The notes: generated by a model not told the origin, from the letters alone. A stretch of DNA of 64,000 bases from a bacterium (GCA_030432695.1 JAUILN010000002.1:248001-312000); one strand, 5' to 3'; positions 9,247-18,324 are shown, counted from the first letter of the stretch. Translations and numbers: made by a program.

Positions 9247-10374
9247 ATGTCATTCGTTCCGTCCCTCGGCGCCGCCTGTCTGGCCGCCGTCCTGGCGCTG
9301 ACCGCCACCGCCCCGTCCCAGGCGCTGATGAATCTCGGCGAGTACCGCTCCGGGTCGATCTCCGGCGCGGGTGAGGTGCACCGCTACTACCTACAGGACG
9401 CGCAGGCCGGTGACCTCCTCAGGATCACGTTCCGGAGTCAGTACAGCGGCTACCCCTGCTACTGCTACCACCATCGCCTCGACGTCACCGACGGTGTCAA
9501 TCCGTTCGGTTCCGGCATCAGCGGTGTCGGTCTCATGACCGAGACCCTTGGCCAGACGGGCCTGCTGACGATCACTGTCCGCGCCATCGACGGGCGAGCG
9601 AGCGGCTGGTACGAGTTCCATGTGGACCGGATCAATGACTGGGTCGGCGCCGAGCGGATCGCCTTCAACTGGAACATCCAAGGCTCGATCGACCGCTCAT
9701 TGGAGACCGAGGTCTATACGATTCGGGCCGAGGCCAACAGCTCCGCCGTGCTCCGGCACACGAGCCAGTACAGCGGCTACCCCTGCTATTGCTACCACCA
9801 CTACGTCGAGCTGCTCGACCCTACCTTCACGCGCGTCGCGCACGTCGACGGTCACGGGTCGGCCCAGGTCACGTTCGCGACGACCGGCATCTACACGTTG
9901 CTGATCCGGGGCAGCGACCATGCACGCACGGGTTGGTACGCCACGTCGCTGGATTGCCAATCCGCGCCGGGGGTGCCCTGCGACAGCGTCGCCGCCAGCA
10001 GGAACTACTGCGACGGTCTGCCGGGGACCAACGGCGTGGTGCCGGCACTTGCGCTGACCGCGCGTCCGGTCGTAGGCACGACGACGAGCCTGTTCATCGG
10101 CAACTCCGCCGGCGTGCCAACACCCGCCTGGCTGGTGTTCGGAGAGGGCGTGGCCCGGAGCCCGACGCCCTGGACCGGCAACCTCTGCGTCGCGATGTCG
10201 GGCAGCATCGAGATCCCCAGTCTTCCCGCCCAGGGCGGATCGCTGCCGCTGGTGATCCCCAACCACCCGCTCCTGATCGGCCTGGGGTTCAGCATGCAGG
10301 CGCTGGTCTACGATCCGGGCGCGCAGGACCAAATGGCCTTCTCGCGCGGCCTGGCAGTGATCACGGGCAACTGA
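9247..10374 (+). CDS. Secreted protein with two PPC-like repeats and C-terminal surface module
   Basis: A 375-residue exported protein of unknown function. Residues 1-26 are a signal peptide. Two homologous beta domains follow (about 30-125 and 140-235), resembling bacterial pre-peptidase C-terminal (PPC) domains; each carries the identical 13-residue motif SQYSGYPCYCYHH (64-76 and 173-185), with the DNA repeat spaced 327 bases (9436-9474 and 9763-9801). From about residue 255 (YCDGLPGTNGVVPAL) the shared C-terminal module begins, with PVVGTT, GNLCV, IPNHPLL and the final FSRGLAVI. Translation start is set by GAGGAG at 9233-9238, eight bases before ATG; a TATCAC at 9225-9230 with TTCCGA 18 bases upstream could be the promoter. 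Downstream, 28 bases to a degraded gene fragment. Confidence 0.8.
   Translation: MSFVPSLGAACLAAVLALTATAPSQALMNLGEYRSGSISGAGEVHRYYLQDAQAGDLLRITFRSQYSGYPCYCYHHRLDVTDGVNPFGSGISGVGLMTETLGQTGLLTITVRAIDGRASGWYEFHVDRINDWVGAERIAFNWNIQGSIDRSLETEVYTIRAEANSSAVLRHTSQYSGYPCYCYHHYVELLDPTFTRVAHVDGHGSAQVTFATTGIYTLLIRGSDHARTGWYATSLDCQSAPGVPCDSVAASRNYCDGLPGTNGVVPALALTARPVVGTTTSLFIGNSAGVPTPAWLVFGEGVARSPTPWTGNLCVAMSGSIEIPSLPAQGGSLPLVIPNHPLLIGLGFSMQALVYDPGAQDQMAFSRGLAVITGN
9436..9801. repeat. Direct repeat pair inside the secreted gene (period 327 bp)
   Basis: Two nearly identical 39-base stretches, 9436-9474 and 9763-9801, encode the same SQYSGYPCYCYHH peptide and differ at only a few bases. They mark an internal duplication of one beta domain within the 9247-10374 gene. 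The near identity at DNA level, beyond the flanking domain sequence, suggests recent duplication or gene conversion at this motif. Confidence 0.7.
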
Positions 10375-10401
10375 CCGCGTAGGGCGGCGTACGGCGGCCA
10401 C

Positions 10402-10562
10402 TCACGGCCGCAGCGTGCTCAGCGCCGCCATCACGCCCGCGACCCGCGCATCGAACTCCGCCGTCGGCGCGGTGAACTCCGCGGCCCGGATCCAGTGCCC
10501 GCCGGCGGCGCTCGATCACGCAGAGCGCCACGAGGTAGTCGTGCTCGACGCCCTCGTGGCGG
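10402..10562 (-). pseudogene. Frameshifted C-terminal fragment of an unknown gene
   Basis: On the minus strand two reading frames join into one plausible protein tail: HEGVEHDYLVALCVIER in one frame, then GGHWIRAAEFTAPTAEFDA and VAGVMAALSTLRP followed by TGA at 10404-10402 in the next frame. A single base change near 10505 would restore continuity. The coding-like text stops abruptly at the 31-bp palindrome (10563-10593), so the rest of the gene has been lost. I do not recognise the family. It sits between two convergent intact genes. Confidence 0.4.
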
Positions 10563-10593
10563 GTCGTAGTTGGTGCCAGGCACCAACTACGAC
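10563..10593. repeat. Perfect 31-bp palindrome (REP-like)
   Basis: GTCGTAGTTGGTGCC, one central base, then the exact complement GGCACCAACTACGAC: 15-bp arms with no mismatch. It lies in the gap between convergent genes (stops at 10374 and 10610-10608), abuts the truncated gene fragment 10402-10562 and has no T-tract, so it is better explained as a REP-type or transposon-end palindrome than as a simple intrinsic terminator, though it could act on both strands as a hairpin. Confidence 0.65.
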
Positions 10594-10607
10594 AGAATCC
10601 GCGAGCG

Positions 10608-12824
10608 TCAGTCCCGCAGCGCCGCCGACAGCCGACGCGACAGCGACAGCACGGGTACCAGCGCGCAGTCGCCGTTCGGGGCGCCGAGGTTCGCGAACTG
10701 GAACCACAGGGTGCCGCCGTCGAGCGCCGGGTCGCAGGGGATCGGGATGCCGACCTCGCCGGTCGTCGTGCTGGTCATGGTCGTCGGGAAGGCGATCGGC
10801 GTGGTGAGCATCGTGCAGTTGCCACACGAGGGCGTGAGCGAGCCATCGACGCTGATCAGCAGGATGCTCTGCGCCACCGCGGCCGAGCCGGTGTCCATCG
10901 CGACGCCGAAGTCGGGGCTGCCGATCGCGTAGGTGCCGATCTGGCTGATGCTCGGCGCGTCGCCACAGGCGGTGCCACTTGCGGTGAGCGAGCGACCGAC
11001 GAAGGCCGTGAACCGCTGGAAGAAGACCTGCGAGTTGAACGGATAGGTGGCATCGAAGCTCGACCAGGTGACGACCGCATCGCTCTGGTTCGGATCGCCG
11101 GAGTAGCGGGAGAACACGCAGGGACCCGAGTCGCTCGACCGGGACGTGCTGACGGTGTACTCCCGACCACAGGGCACACAGTCCCGGAGACCACGGGTCA
11201 TCAGATGCACCTCGCGGTCGTCGGTGTTGGTGTTCACGCTCCAGGCGACCAGGTAGAGCGGGCCGAGCAAGCACACTGAGGGCTCGCCCTCGGCATCGGT
11301 CGTCTCGGCCAGCAGGCCCTCCGAGGTGACGTTCACCAGGTTGTTGTTCGGGTTCCACTCGATCTGGACCTCGCGGATCTGCGGATCGCCCACGCCCAGG
11401 TCGGTCCAGACGTGGACCAGCCGGAAGCGGTAGTCGTCGCCGTCGATCGCCGGGACCGTGCTGTCGGTGCCCGACGGCCCCATGGACACGCGCACGCTGG
11501 CGTCCAGGGTGTCCAGGCCGACCCGACGGATCCACAGCTTCGAGCGGCCCGCGTTCGGCAGGTACTCCTCGTAGGCGAGCGCGTGGAAGCGGCTCGAAGA
11601 CCGCGAGAACGCCGGGTTCCGAAAGTCGCCGTTCGACTCCACGGTGCGTCTGTTGCCGACCACCAGACCGGCTCCGCCGAACGCGACCTGGCACATCCCG
11701 ATGCCGTTGCCGCGGTCTTCCCAGGCCACCAGGGCCAGCGGTGCCGAAGCATCCGAGGTTCCGGCCACCGTGGGACGGATGCAGTCCGCGCCATTGCTGA
11801 GGTCCGCGGCAGGAGTCACGGACCCGCTACTCCCACTCACCAACGAGCCGCGGATGGTGCGCGGCGCCAGGAAGGCGCTCGAGTGCTCCCACGCGACCAC
11901 GAAGCTGCGCTGGGCACCGAGACGGTTCACGTCCGGATTGCGGTTCAGGCCGCCGGTCGCGATCACGAACTGCCCCGCGCTACCCGAGGCATCGGTGTTC
12001 CGCAGAGCACCGCGGACCTCCACGTCGGTGATCGAGAACGCCCGTTCCCAGACCGCCAGGTAGATGTCGTTGAAGGCCTCGTAGGCGATTCGCGGCGCGC
12101 GGTCGGGACTGGTGCTCCCCGGGCCGGAGCGGCGCGGCCCGACCAGCGGATCGAGGACCAGCGGAGCCGCGGCGCGGGCCACGAACGCCTCGGGCAATAC
12201 CATCTCGAGGACGTCGCCGTCCACGCGGTAGTAGCCCTGGCCGAGCGCGCCGTCGCCGTCGATGCCGAGCACCTTGCCCAGGTGGACGCCACCGAGTCCG
12301 CCGAAGTCGTAGGCGACCTCGAGGAGCTTGCCGCTCGCCTGCGCACCGAGTTCCGAATGGACCCGTCCACGGACCACGAGGTCACCGTCGATTCCCCATC
12401 GCTCGAAGACGAAGCACTGCTTCACGCCCTCCGGGCGCAGCTCGTAGGTTTCGACCACCGCCGCACTGCGCACGATGTGAACGCTGCCGTCGGCCGCGAG
12501 CACCGGCTCGGCACCGGGCACGCCCTCGGCGCGCCACAGCGTCTCCGAGCCGCGCGAGATGGTCTCCAGCTCGAAGCGCCACGGCATCGAGCGCGGTGCT
12601 TCCGTTCCGAGCGCCGGAGTGAAGTCGAAGCCGCGGCCGTCGAACGATGCGCGGTACGACGGACCGATGCCCCGCAGAGCACCGTCGCGCGGTTCGACCG
12701 GCGAGACGCCGGACTGCGGTTCCTGGAGCGAAGTGGGCTCGGAGAGCTCCTGGGAAGCGAGCGGGAGTGCGCCGAGGAGGCCGATCGCACCGCCGCAGAC
12801 GAAGAGTCGAAGAGTGGAGTCCAT
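10608..12824 (-). CDS. Secreted protein, paralogue of the upstream 12863-15160 protein, with C-terminal module
   Basis: A 738-residue exported protein of unknown function. It begins with a signal peptide (MDSTLRLFVCGGAIGLLGALPLASQ, split here as residues 1-25). Its N-terminal third matches the neighbouring gene: VETYELRPEGVKQCFVFERW, KVLGIDGDGALGQGYYRVDG and MVLPEAFVARAAAPLVLDPL align with VETYEIRPEGVKQSFRFDAL, GVLGIDADGLEAAGSLRYVDG and MRLPASFVAHAALPLVLDPL. The middle (residues about 260-610) is a beta-propeller-like series of short strands with WE and W.R repeats. The last about 120 residues, from GTACGDAPSISQIG, carry the shared C-terminal module (CGNCTML, VGIPIPCDPALDGG). The gap to the upstream paralogue is 38 bases, so they are probably co-transcribed. 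Role unknown; likely cell-surface. Confidence 0.75.
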   Translation of the reverse strand: MDSTLRLFVCGGAIGLLGALPLASQELSEPTSLQEPQSGVSPVEPRDGALRGIGPSYRASFDGRGFDFTPALGTEAPRSMPWRFELETISRGSETLWRAEGVPGAEPVLAADGSVHIVRSAAVVETYELRPEGVKQCFVFERWGIDGDLVVRGRVHSELGAQASGKLLEVAYDFGGLGGVHLGKVLGIDGDGALGQGYYRVDGDVLEMVLPEAFVARAAAPLVLDPLVGPRRSGPGSTSPDRAPRIAYEAFNDIYLAVWERAFSITDVEVRGALRNTDASGSAGQFVIATGGLNRNPDVNRLGAQRSFVVAWEHSSAFLAPRTIRGSLVSGSSGSVTPAADLSNGADCIRPTVAGTSDASAPLALVAWEDRGNGIGMCQVAFGGAGLVVGNRRTVESNGDFRNPAFSRSSSRFHALAYEEYLPNAGRSKLWIRRVGLDTLDASVRVSMGPSGTDSTVPAIDGDDYRFRLVHVWTDLGVGDPQIREVQIEWNPNNNLVNVTSEGLLAETTDAEGEPSVCLLGPLYLVAWSVNTNTDDREVHLMTRGLRDCVPCGREYTVSTSRSSDSGPCVFSRYSGDPNQSDAVVTWSSFDATYPFNSQVFFQRFTAFVGRSLTASGTACGDAPSISQIGTYAIGSPDFGVAMDTGSAAVAQSILLISVDGSLTPSCGNCTMLTTPIAFPTTMTSTTTGEVGIPIPCDPALDGGTLWFQFANLGAPNGDCALVPVLSLSRRLSAALRD

Positions 12825-12862
12825 GGTGAATCTCACTGTGTGTCGAGGTTCTGGGCGATGCG

Positions 12863-15160
12863 TCACTGGATGGTGACGGACAGGGCGTCGGTCACCGACG
12901 CACCGACGAAGCAGCTCGGGCCGTTCACCCCGGGCAGGATCCACTGCTCGTAGAGGGTGAGGCCGCGCAGCGCGGTCTGGTCCGGGATCGGCAGGGCCAC
13001 CGACGCGTAGCCGTCGCTGTCGATCGAGGCGCCGACCACGAACGAGCTGAACGGGTCGGGGAACAGCCGGCAGTTTTTGCAACCGGTCCGCAGCAGCTCC
13101 GTGCCGATCAGCAGGTAGGCGGTGCCGCCGGGATTGGCGCCACGCACCAGGACCCGGTGGTTGGCATTGCCGATCACCGCGCACTGGTCCTGGATCTGGG
13201 CGTTGGCCGTGCCACCGGCCTGGCAGCCGCCGCCGAGGTTGGCGGTGTCGCCGTCGTCGTGACGGTATTGGCGCAGGAAGACCCCGTTGCGGCTGCCGGT
13301 CGTCCCGAAGGTGATCAGCGACTCCTCGTCGCGACCGGTCGGGCTCACGCCCAGGCCCGTATGACGGGTCGCCACCCACATGGAGCGGACGTCTTCGCCG
13401 TTCGGCGTGACCACTTCCTCGTCGGTGCAGACGTCGGCGTCCGGCATCGACAGCAGCACGACCCGCGCGGCGCCGGTACCATTGCTGCGCTCGCGGGTGT
13501 AGGCGAGCAGCACCGAGTCGCCTTGCCAGCCGACGCGCCCGGCCTGCAGCGCGCGGCCGCTCTCGGCCGCCACCGTGATGCCATAGCGGGTGCGCAGCGC
13601 GTTGCGACCGGCATCGAGGACCAGGGTGCTGGCGTGCACCTCGTTGGGATCGTCGGCGCCGCTGCGCAGCCGCTTGCTCTGATACACGCAGATCCACTCG
13701 TCGCCCGAGTTGGCGATGTGGGGATTCTGGCTGGAGCGGTTGTGCCCGTAGCTGCCGCTGAGCAGGAAGCTGTCCTGCCCGATCACGTTGCCCCCGTTCA
13801 CGTCGCGGAACGCGCCCTCGATCTCGCGGATCCGGTCGCCGTTGCCGGCGCTGCCGGTGTCGAGCGACCAGGCGAACAGCGACCAGCCGAGCGGATCGAC
13901 CGCACCGACCGTTGGACCACCACACCACCTCGTGCCGGCGGTGCTGAAACGGGTCTGCCCCACCCCGCCAACGGTGACCACGTACGGCTCACCCGAGCCG
14001 TTGAACTTGATCGTGCCGCCGAAGGCGAAGCCGTTGTCGCCGCTCGAGTCGGTGACCACCAACGTGGTCAGGTACGGCACGTGGGACCCGAAGGTCGCAT
14101 CGGTGTTCGGGTTGTCGCCAACCGCGAAGTTGTCGCCCGCGCCCAGGTCGACGATGGCGGTCCGCGTGCCGTTCGCGGCGTCCAACGTCAGACCCTCGGG
14201 GTTGTTGTCCTGCCAGCGCCAGAGGATCAGGAAGCGGTCGAGCCGGTTCACGTTGGCGATCGCCGGCACCTCCTCCTTGGTGGTGTCGACCATCAGCGAC
14301 ACCGCGCTGCCGCGGAACGTGCCGTCGCGGTTCATCCGCCTGGCCAGCACGTCGGAATCGCTGCTGCTGTAGGTCCGGTCCCAGACCAGGCACCAGACCT
14401 CGTTGGTCTCGTCGTAGGCGCTCTTGATGCGCTCCTCACCGCGGGTGGTGCCCGTGGAGGGGTCGGTGTTGCTGCCGAGCAGCGGGTCGAGCACCAGCGG
14501 CAGCGCCGCGTGCGCCACGAAGCTCGCCGGCAACCGCATCTCGAGCAGACCGTCGACGTAGCGCAAGGATCCCGCGGCTTCGAGACCGTCGGCATCGATG
14601 CCGAGCACACCCTCGACGAAGACCTCACCGCGCGGCGTCGCGAAGCGCACCGACTCGGCGTCGGCGTGCGACAGCGGCATGTTGCACTCCACCCGCGCGG
14701 TGACCACGAGGTCGCCACCGCCCTGCGGCAGCGCATCGAAGCGGAAGCTCTGCTTCACGCCCTCGGGTCGGATCTCGTAGGTCTCGACGCAGGTCGGGCG
14801 GTGGTAGTCGACCCGCAAGCCGTCTCGCTCGCGCGCAACGGGCGCACCGACCGCGACCGACCCGCCGACGCCGCGCCCCACCGCAGTGACCTGGACCGAG
14901 AGCGTCCGCGACTCCGGCTCGTCGGCCCCGAGCGCCGGGTGGTACGTGAGGCCGTCCGTCTCGAACCGGACCTTGTAGTCGGAGCCCAGCCCCCAGAGTT
15001 CCCCGTCGTAGACGTCGAGCATTGCCGTGTCGGCGTCGAGACTCCTCTCGGCTGACGTGGCGGGAACGTCGTCGAGCCGGTCTTGGGCGAAGGCTGGCGA
15101 GGCGAGCGCCGCCAGCGCGAGGATCAGGGCGGAGCGGCTCCGCGTGGTTGGTGAGGACAT
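12863..15160 (-). CDS. Secreted beta-strand-rich protein with C-terminal module
   Basis: A 765-residue exported protein; first of two tandem paralogues. Signal peptide at residues 1-23 (LILALAALASPAFAQ). Residues about 25-230 form the domain shared with the downstream gene, with VETYEIRPEGVKQ as the most conserved string and a hydrophobic SFVAHAALPLVLDPLLG end. Residues about 240-640 show repeated W-containing strands (CLVWDRTYSS, LILWRWQDN, VYQSKRLRSG) compatible with a seven-bladed propeller. The shared C-terminal module starts near GGGCQAGGTANAQIQDQC and contains TGCKNCRLFPDPF and ALPIPDQTALRGL. The start is supported by AAGGAAG just upstream of ATG. A longer reading to a TTG at 15286 has no signal peptide at its N-terminus and is disfavoured. 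No enzymatic residue pattern recognised. Confidence 0.75.
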   Translation of the reverse strand: MSSPTTRSRSALILALAALASPAFAQDRLDDVPATSAERSLDADTAMLDVYDGELWGLGSDYKVRFETDGLTYHPALGADEPESRTLSVQVTAVGRGVGGSVAVGAPVARERDGLRVDYHRPTCVETYEIRPEGVKQSFRFDALPQGGGDLVVTARVECNMPLSHADAESVRFATPRGEVFVEGVLGIDADGLEAAGSLRYVDGLLEMRLPASFVAHAALPLVLDPLLGSNTDPSTGTTRGEERIKSAYDETNEVWCLVWDRTYSSSDSDVLARRMNRDGTFRGSAVSLMVDTTKEEVPAIANVNRLDRFLILWRWQDNNPEGLTLDAANGTRTAIVDLGAGDNFAVGDNPNTDATFGSHVPYLTTLVVTDSSGDNGFAFGGTIKFNGSGEPYVVTVGGVGQTRFSTAGTRWCGGPTVGAVDPLGWSLFAWSLDTGSAGNGDRIREIEGAFRDVNGGNVIGQDSFLLSGSYGHNRSSQNPHIANSGDEWICVYQSKRLRSGADDPNEVHASTLVLDAGRNALRTRYGITVAAESGRALQAGRVGWQGDSVLLAYTRERSNGTGAARVVLLSMPDADVCTDEEVVTPNGEDVRSMWVATRHTGLGVSPTGRDEESLITFGTTGSRNGVFLRQYRHDDGDTANLGGGCQAGGTANAQIQDQCAVIGNANHRVLVRGANPGGTAYLLIGTELLRTGCKNCRLFPDPFSSFVVGASIDSDGYASVALPIPDQTALRGLTLYEQWILPGVNGPSCFVGASVTDALSVTIQ

Positions 15161-15328
15161 GGCGCTTCCTTGCGGTCGCGGTGAACGCGAGTGGCTCGGC
15201 CTCCAGCGCGTCCTTGGATCGCGGCAGGCCGGCGTCGACACGAGCTGGAGCAACCTCCAGGACCTCGGTCGCAGGCCTACACGCAACCGGCACGGCGACC
15301 GGTCGACGGTCGCCGGACTTTTCTCGGC

Positions 15329-17812
15329 TCAGCCACCCGTCGCGCGGGCTTCCCACCGCGCAGCGTCTGCCTCGCGATCGAGTTCACGCAGGCAGTCCGC
15401 CATCGACCGCGCGTGCTTCCGACCACGCTCGTTGTCGGTGCCCAGAGAGTCGACGAAGCCCAGCCAGGCCACTTCACCGGCGTCCAGTCCCGACTCGATG
15501 TCGTTCTGCCGCAGCAGCGCGAGGCTCCGGCAGGAGTGCGCGAGCGCCACGCGCCAACCGGTGACTCCGCTCGCGGCGAAACACTCCAACGCCTGGTCCG
15601 CGTGGCGAAGCGCCGCGTCGTAGCGATGTCGCGTCCGCTCGACCGCCGACAGACTGACCAGCGTGTAGCCGATATCCTGGTGGGTCTCGCCGAAGACCTC
15701 GCGCTTGATGCGCAGCGATTCCTCGAACTGCCGCACGCCCTGCTCGACCAGCTCCGCATCGTCAGAGTCCCGGCCCAGGCGCGTCATCGCGTATCCGAGG
15801 TTGCTGGTCGCGATACCGAGCTCCCGAGAGGGATCACCGAACACGCGCCGCCGCAGCTCGACCGAGCGTCGGTGGACGTCCACGGCATCCGCGAAGCGAC
15901 CGAGGTCGGCGAGGATCGCGCCGAGGTTGTTGAGTGACTGCAGCGCCCCGCGGGTCTCCTCGCCCTGGAGACGCACGGTCGTGTCATAGGACGCCTTCAG
16001 CAGCTCGTAGGCCTCGTCGAGCCGCCCCATGTCGGCCAGGATGTTGCCGAGGTCGTTGCTGGCGCTCGCATAGGTCATCCCGTCCGCGCCGTGCAGTGCA
16101 GCGATCGCCGGCAGCGCCAGCCGAGAGAGCCGCTCCGCCTCGACGAGCTGACCGCGGTCCCAGTGGTTCTCCGCGAGCCGCTCCAGCGCCCAGACCGTGT
16201 CCTTGTGGTGTGGCCCGTGCAGTTCGCCCCACATCTCGTAGGCCTTCACGAACTGCTGCTCGGCTGCCTCGAGCTGCCCGAGATCCGCGAACGTGCGGCC
16301 GATCGTCATCCGCAGGAGCGCCGCGGTGTCGGGTTGGTCGCTGAGCGACGAGTCCTCGTCGAGGTCCGCCGCCGCACGGGTCAGCACTTCCACGAGGCTC
16401 GGCGCCACGCCCTTGTGCTTCTCCGGATTGGCCTCGGCGATCACGTCGCGGAAGAACTCGGTCACCGCATTGGCCCGATCACGCTCGGCCACCGCGACCT
16501 CGCGCTCGTCCTCGGCGATCTGCAGGGCGTTCTCCGCCCGGACCAGACCGATGCCGGTCCCGATGATCCCCAGCACCAGCGCCAGCGCCGTGAAGCCCAC
16601 GGCGATCGACACGCCGCGATGGCGACGCACCAGCTTGCGGAAGCGGTACCAGGTCGACGGCGGCGAGGCCTCGACCGGCTCGTGGCGCAGGAATCGCCCG
16701 AGGTCGTCGGCCAATGCCGCGGGCGACGGATAGCGCCGCTCACGGTCCTTCTCGAGGGCCTTCAGGACGATCCAGTCGAGATCCTCGGCGATGTGCAGCG
16801 ACGCGGGAGTGGACTGCGAAGCGGGGTCGCGACCACGCAAGGCGACGAGACGGGTCGACGGCCGCGGTGGCTCCTGCTCACGGATCACGCGACAGACCTC
16901 GGCGGGCGTGCGGTACTTCAGCGACTCGGCATCGAACGGCGGTGATCCGGCCAACAACTCGTACACCATCACGCCGAGGGCGTAGACGTCGGAGCGCGTG
17001 TCGAGCGTCTCGACCCCACCCGATGCCTGCTCCGGGCTCATGTAGGCCGGAGTGCCGACGAGCTGCCCGGTCAGGGTCCTCAGCGAAGCCGTCGGATCGT
17101 CCTCACCCACCGCCTTGGCGATGCCGAAGTCGATCACCTTCGGCCGGGCGACGCCGTCGCTCGCATCGATCAACACGTTCGACGGCTTCAGATCGCGGTG
17201 GATCACGCCCTTGGCATGCGCGTGCTGCACCGCCGCGCAGACCTCGAGGAACAGCTCGAGGCGGCCCCGGATGTCGAGCCCGAACCGCCGACAGTGCTCG
17301 GTGATCGGCAGCCCGCGCACCAGCTCCATCACGAAGTACGGCCGCCCGGTGGCGGTCGCACCGGCGTCGATCACCCGCGCGATGCCCGGGTGCTCCATCC
17401 GCGCCAACGACTGGCGTTCCGCCTCGAATCGGGCGATCACCCGCCGGGTGTCCATGCCCAGCTTGATGACCTTCACCGCCACCTCGCGCTCGACCGGTTC
17501 GGTCTGCGTCGCCCGGTGCACGACCCCGAAGCCGCCCTCGCCCAGCGGTTCGGCCAGCCGATAGCGACCGAGCACCACGCCTTCGAGGTTCTCGAGCGGC
17601 GCCTGGTCGAGCAGCCCGCTCACCGGCTCGAAGCCGCGGCTCTGTTCCAGGAAGTCCTCGGGCGGAGCTTCGGCGAGCCACTCCGCAAGGAGGTCAGCGA
17701 CCTCCGGATCGGCGCCGCGGACCTCGTCGAGCAGCACCTGGCGCGAACGATCATCGAGCGGTTCGGCCCGCTCGGCGAGCTCCTGGGCGCGGCGATACTG
17801 CTCGGGGGTCAC
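15329..17812 (-). CDS. Membrane Ser/Thr protein kinase with TPR extracytoplasmic region
   Basis: An 827-residue Hanks-type kinase. Kinase domain about residues 83-375: glycine loop GEGGFG (91-96), K114 in VAVKV, HRD at 205-207 (VIHRDLKPSN), DFG at 228-230 and YMSPEQ in the activation segment. One transmembrane helix at about 401-424 separates it from a tetratricopeptide-repeat region (about 490-800). Start is the GTG at 17812 because it overlaps the sigma-factor stop (GTGA), giving tight coupling; upstream in-frame codons read through the sigma gene. The N-terminal 80 residues (EQYRRAQELAERAEPLDDRSR) match the usual lead segment of planctomycete kinases. Likely a sensor whose kinase controls the co-encoded ECF factor by phosphorylation, as is known or proposed for ECF/kinase pairs; this is inference here. 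Confidence 0.92.
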   Translation of the reverse strand: MTPEQYRRAQELAERAEPLDDRSRQVLLDEVRGADPEVADLLAEWLAEAPPEDFLEQSRGFEPVSGLLDQAPLENLEGVVLGRYRLAEPLGEGGFGVVHRATQTEPVEREVAVKVIKLGMDTRRVIARFEAERQSLARMEHPGIARVIDAGATATGRPYFVMELVRGLPITEHCRRFGLDIRGRLELFLEVCAAVQHAHAKGVIHRDLKPSNVLIDASDGVARPKVIDFGIAKAVGEDDPTASLRTLTGQLVGTPAYMSPEQASGGVETLDTRSDVYALGVMVYELLAGSPPFDAESLKYRTPAEVCRVIREQEPPRPSTRLVALRGRDPASQSTPASLHIAEDLDWIVLKALEKDRERRYPSPAALADDLGRFLRHEPVEASPPSTWYRFRKLVRRHRGVSIAVGFTALALVLGIIGTGIGLVRAENALQIAEDEREVAVAERDRANAVTEFFRDVIAEANPEKHKGVAPSLVEVLTRAAADLDEDSSLSDQPDTAALLRMTIGRTFADLGQLEAAEQQFVKAYEMWGELHGPHHKDTVWALERLAENHWDRGQLVEAERLSRLALPAIAALHGADGMTYASASNDLGNILADMGRLDEAYELLKASYDTTVRLQGEETRGALQSLNNLGAILADLGRFADAVDVHRRSVELRRRVFGDPSRELGIATSNLGYAMTRLGRDSDDAELVEQGVRQFEESLRIKREVFGETHQDIGYTLVSLSAVERTRHRYDAALRHADQALECFAASGVTGWRVALAHSCRSLALLRQNDIESGLDAGEVAWLGFVDSLGTDNERGRKHARSMADCLRELDREADAARWEARATGG

Positions 17813-18324
17813 GGCAAGGCCTCGCCACCACCGCGCAGCCGGGAGTACAGGAAGCGCCGCGCCTGCCGCCAATCCGCCTTCACGGTGGTCAACCCGACCT
17901 CCAACGCCTTCGCGCACTCCTCGATGGTCAAGCCGCCGAAGAAGCGCAGCTCCACCAGCCGCGCGTGCCGGGGTTCGAGGACCTCCAGCTCCTGCAACGC
18001 AGCGTCGAGTTCCAGCATGTCGAGCGCGCTCGACGGATCGGTCGCGAGGCCCGACAACGTCACCCGCTCCCAGTCGGCACCACGCTTCTGGGTGCCCCGT
18101 GCCCGCAGGTGGGTCACCAGCGCCTGGCGCAGCGCGCGCGCCGCCAGCGCCTTGAAGTGCTCGGCATCCAGCTCGCGATCCGGCGCCGCCGCGAGCTTCA
18201 GGTAGGCCTCGTGCACGAGGGCGGTGGGCTGCAGCGTGTCACCCGGGCGTCGGGCGCGATACCACCCGGCGGCCAGAGCCCGCAGCTCGTCGTAGATCTC
18301 CTCGAACTCGCATGCGCCGGACAC
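17809..18324 (-). CDS. ECF-type RNA polymerase sigma factor
   Basis: A 171-residue ECF sigma factor of the type common in planctomycetes and acidobacteria (TIGR02999-like). Region 2 covers about residues 5-75 (EIYDELRALAAGWYRARR, PTALVHEAYLKL), region 4 about 105-165 with ELDAALQELEVLEPRHARLVELRFFGG and the helix-turn-helix TIEECAKALEVGLTTVKADW. The GTG at 18324 is the only reasonable start and yields the standard length. No anti-sigma gene is adjacent; instead the Ser/Thr kinase overlaps its stop by four bases. A -10-like TATGTT and a TTGGGG 18 bases further upstream precede the start directly, so the mRNA may be leaderless. Confidence 0.92.
   Translation of the reverse strand: MSGACEFEEIYDELRALAAGWYRARRPGDTLQPTALVHEAYLKLAAAPDRELDAEHFKALAARALRQALVTHLRARGTQKRGADWERVTLSGLATDPSSALDMLELDAALQELEVLEPRHARLVELRFFGGLTIEECAKALEVGLTTVKADWRQARRFLYSRLRGGGEALP

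Noticed and set aside
10563-10593. Palindrome as an intrinsic transcription terminator.
   Set aside because: No T-tract on either strand, and the arms continue to a truncated gene; a REP-type origin fits better, though hairpin effects on transcription are not excluded.
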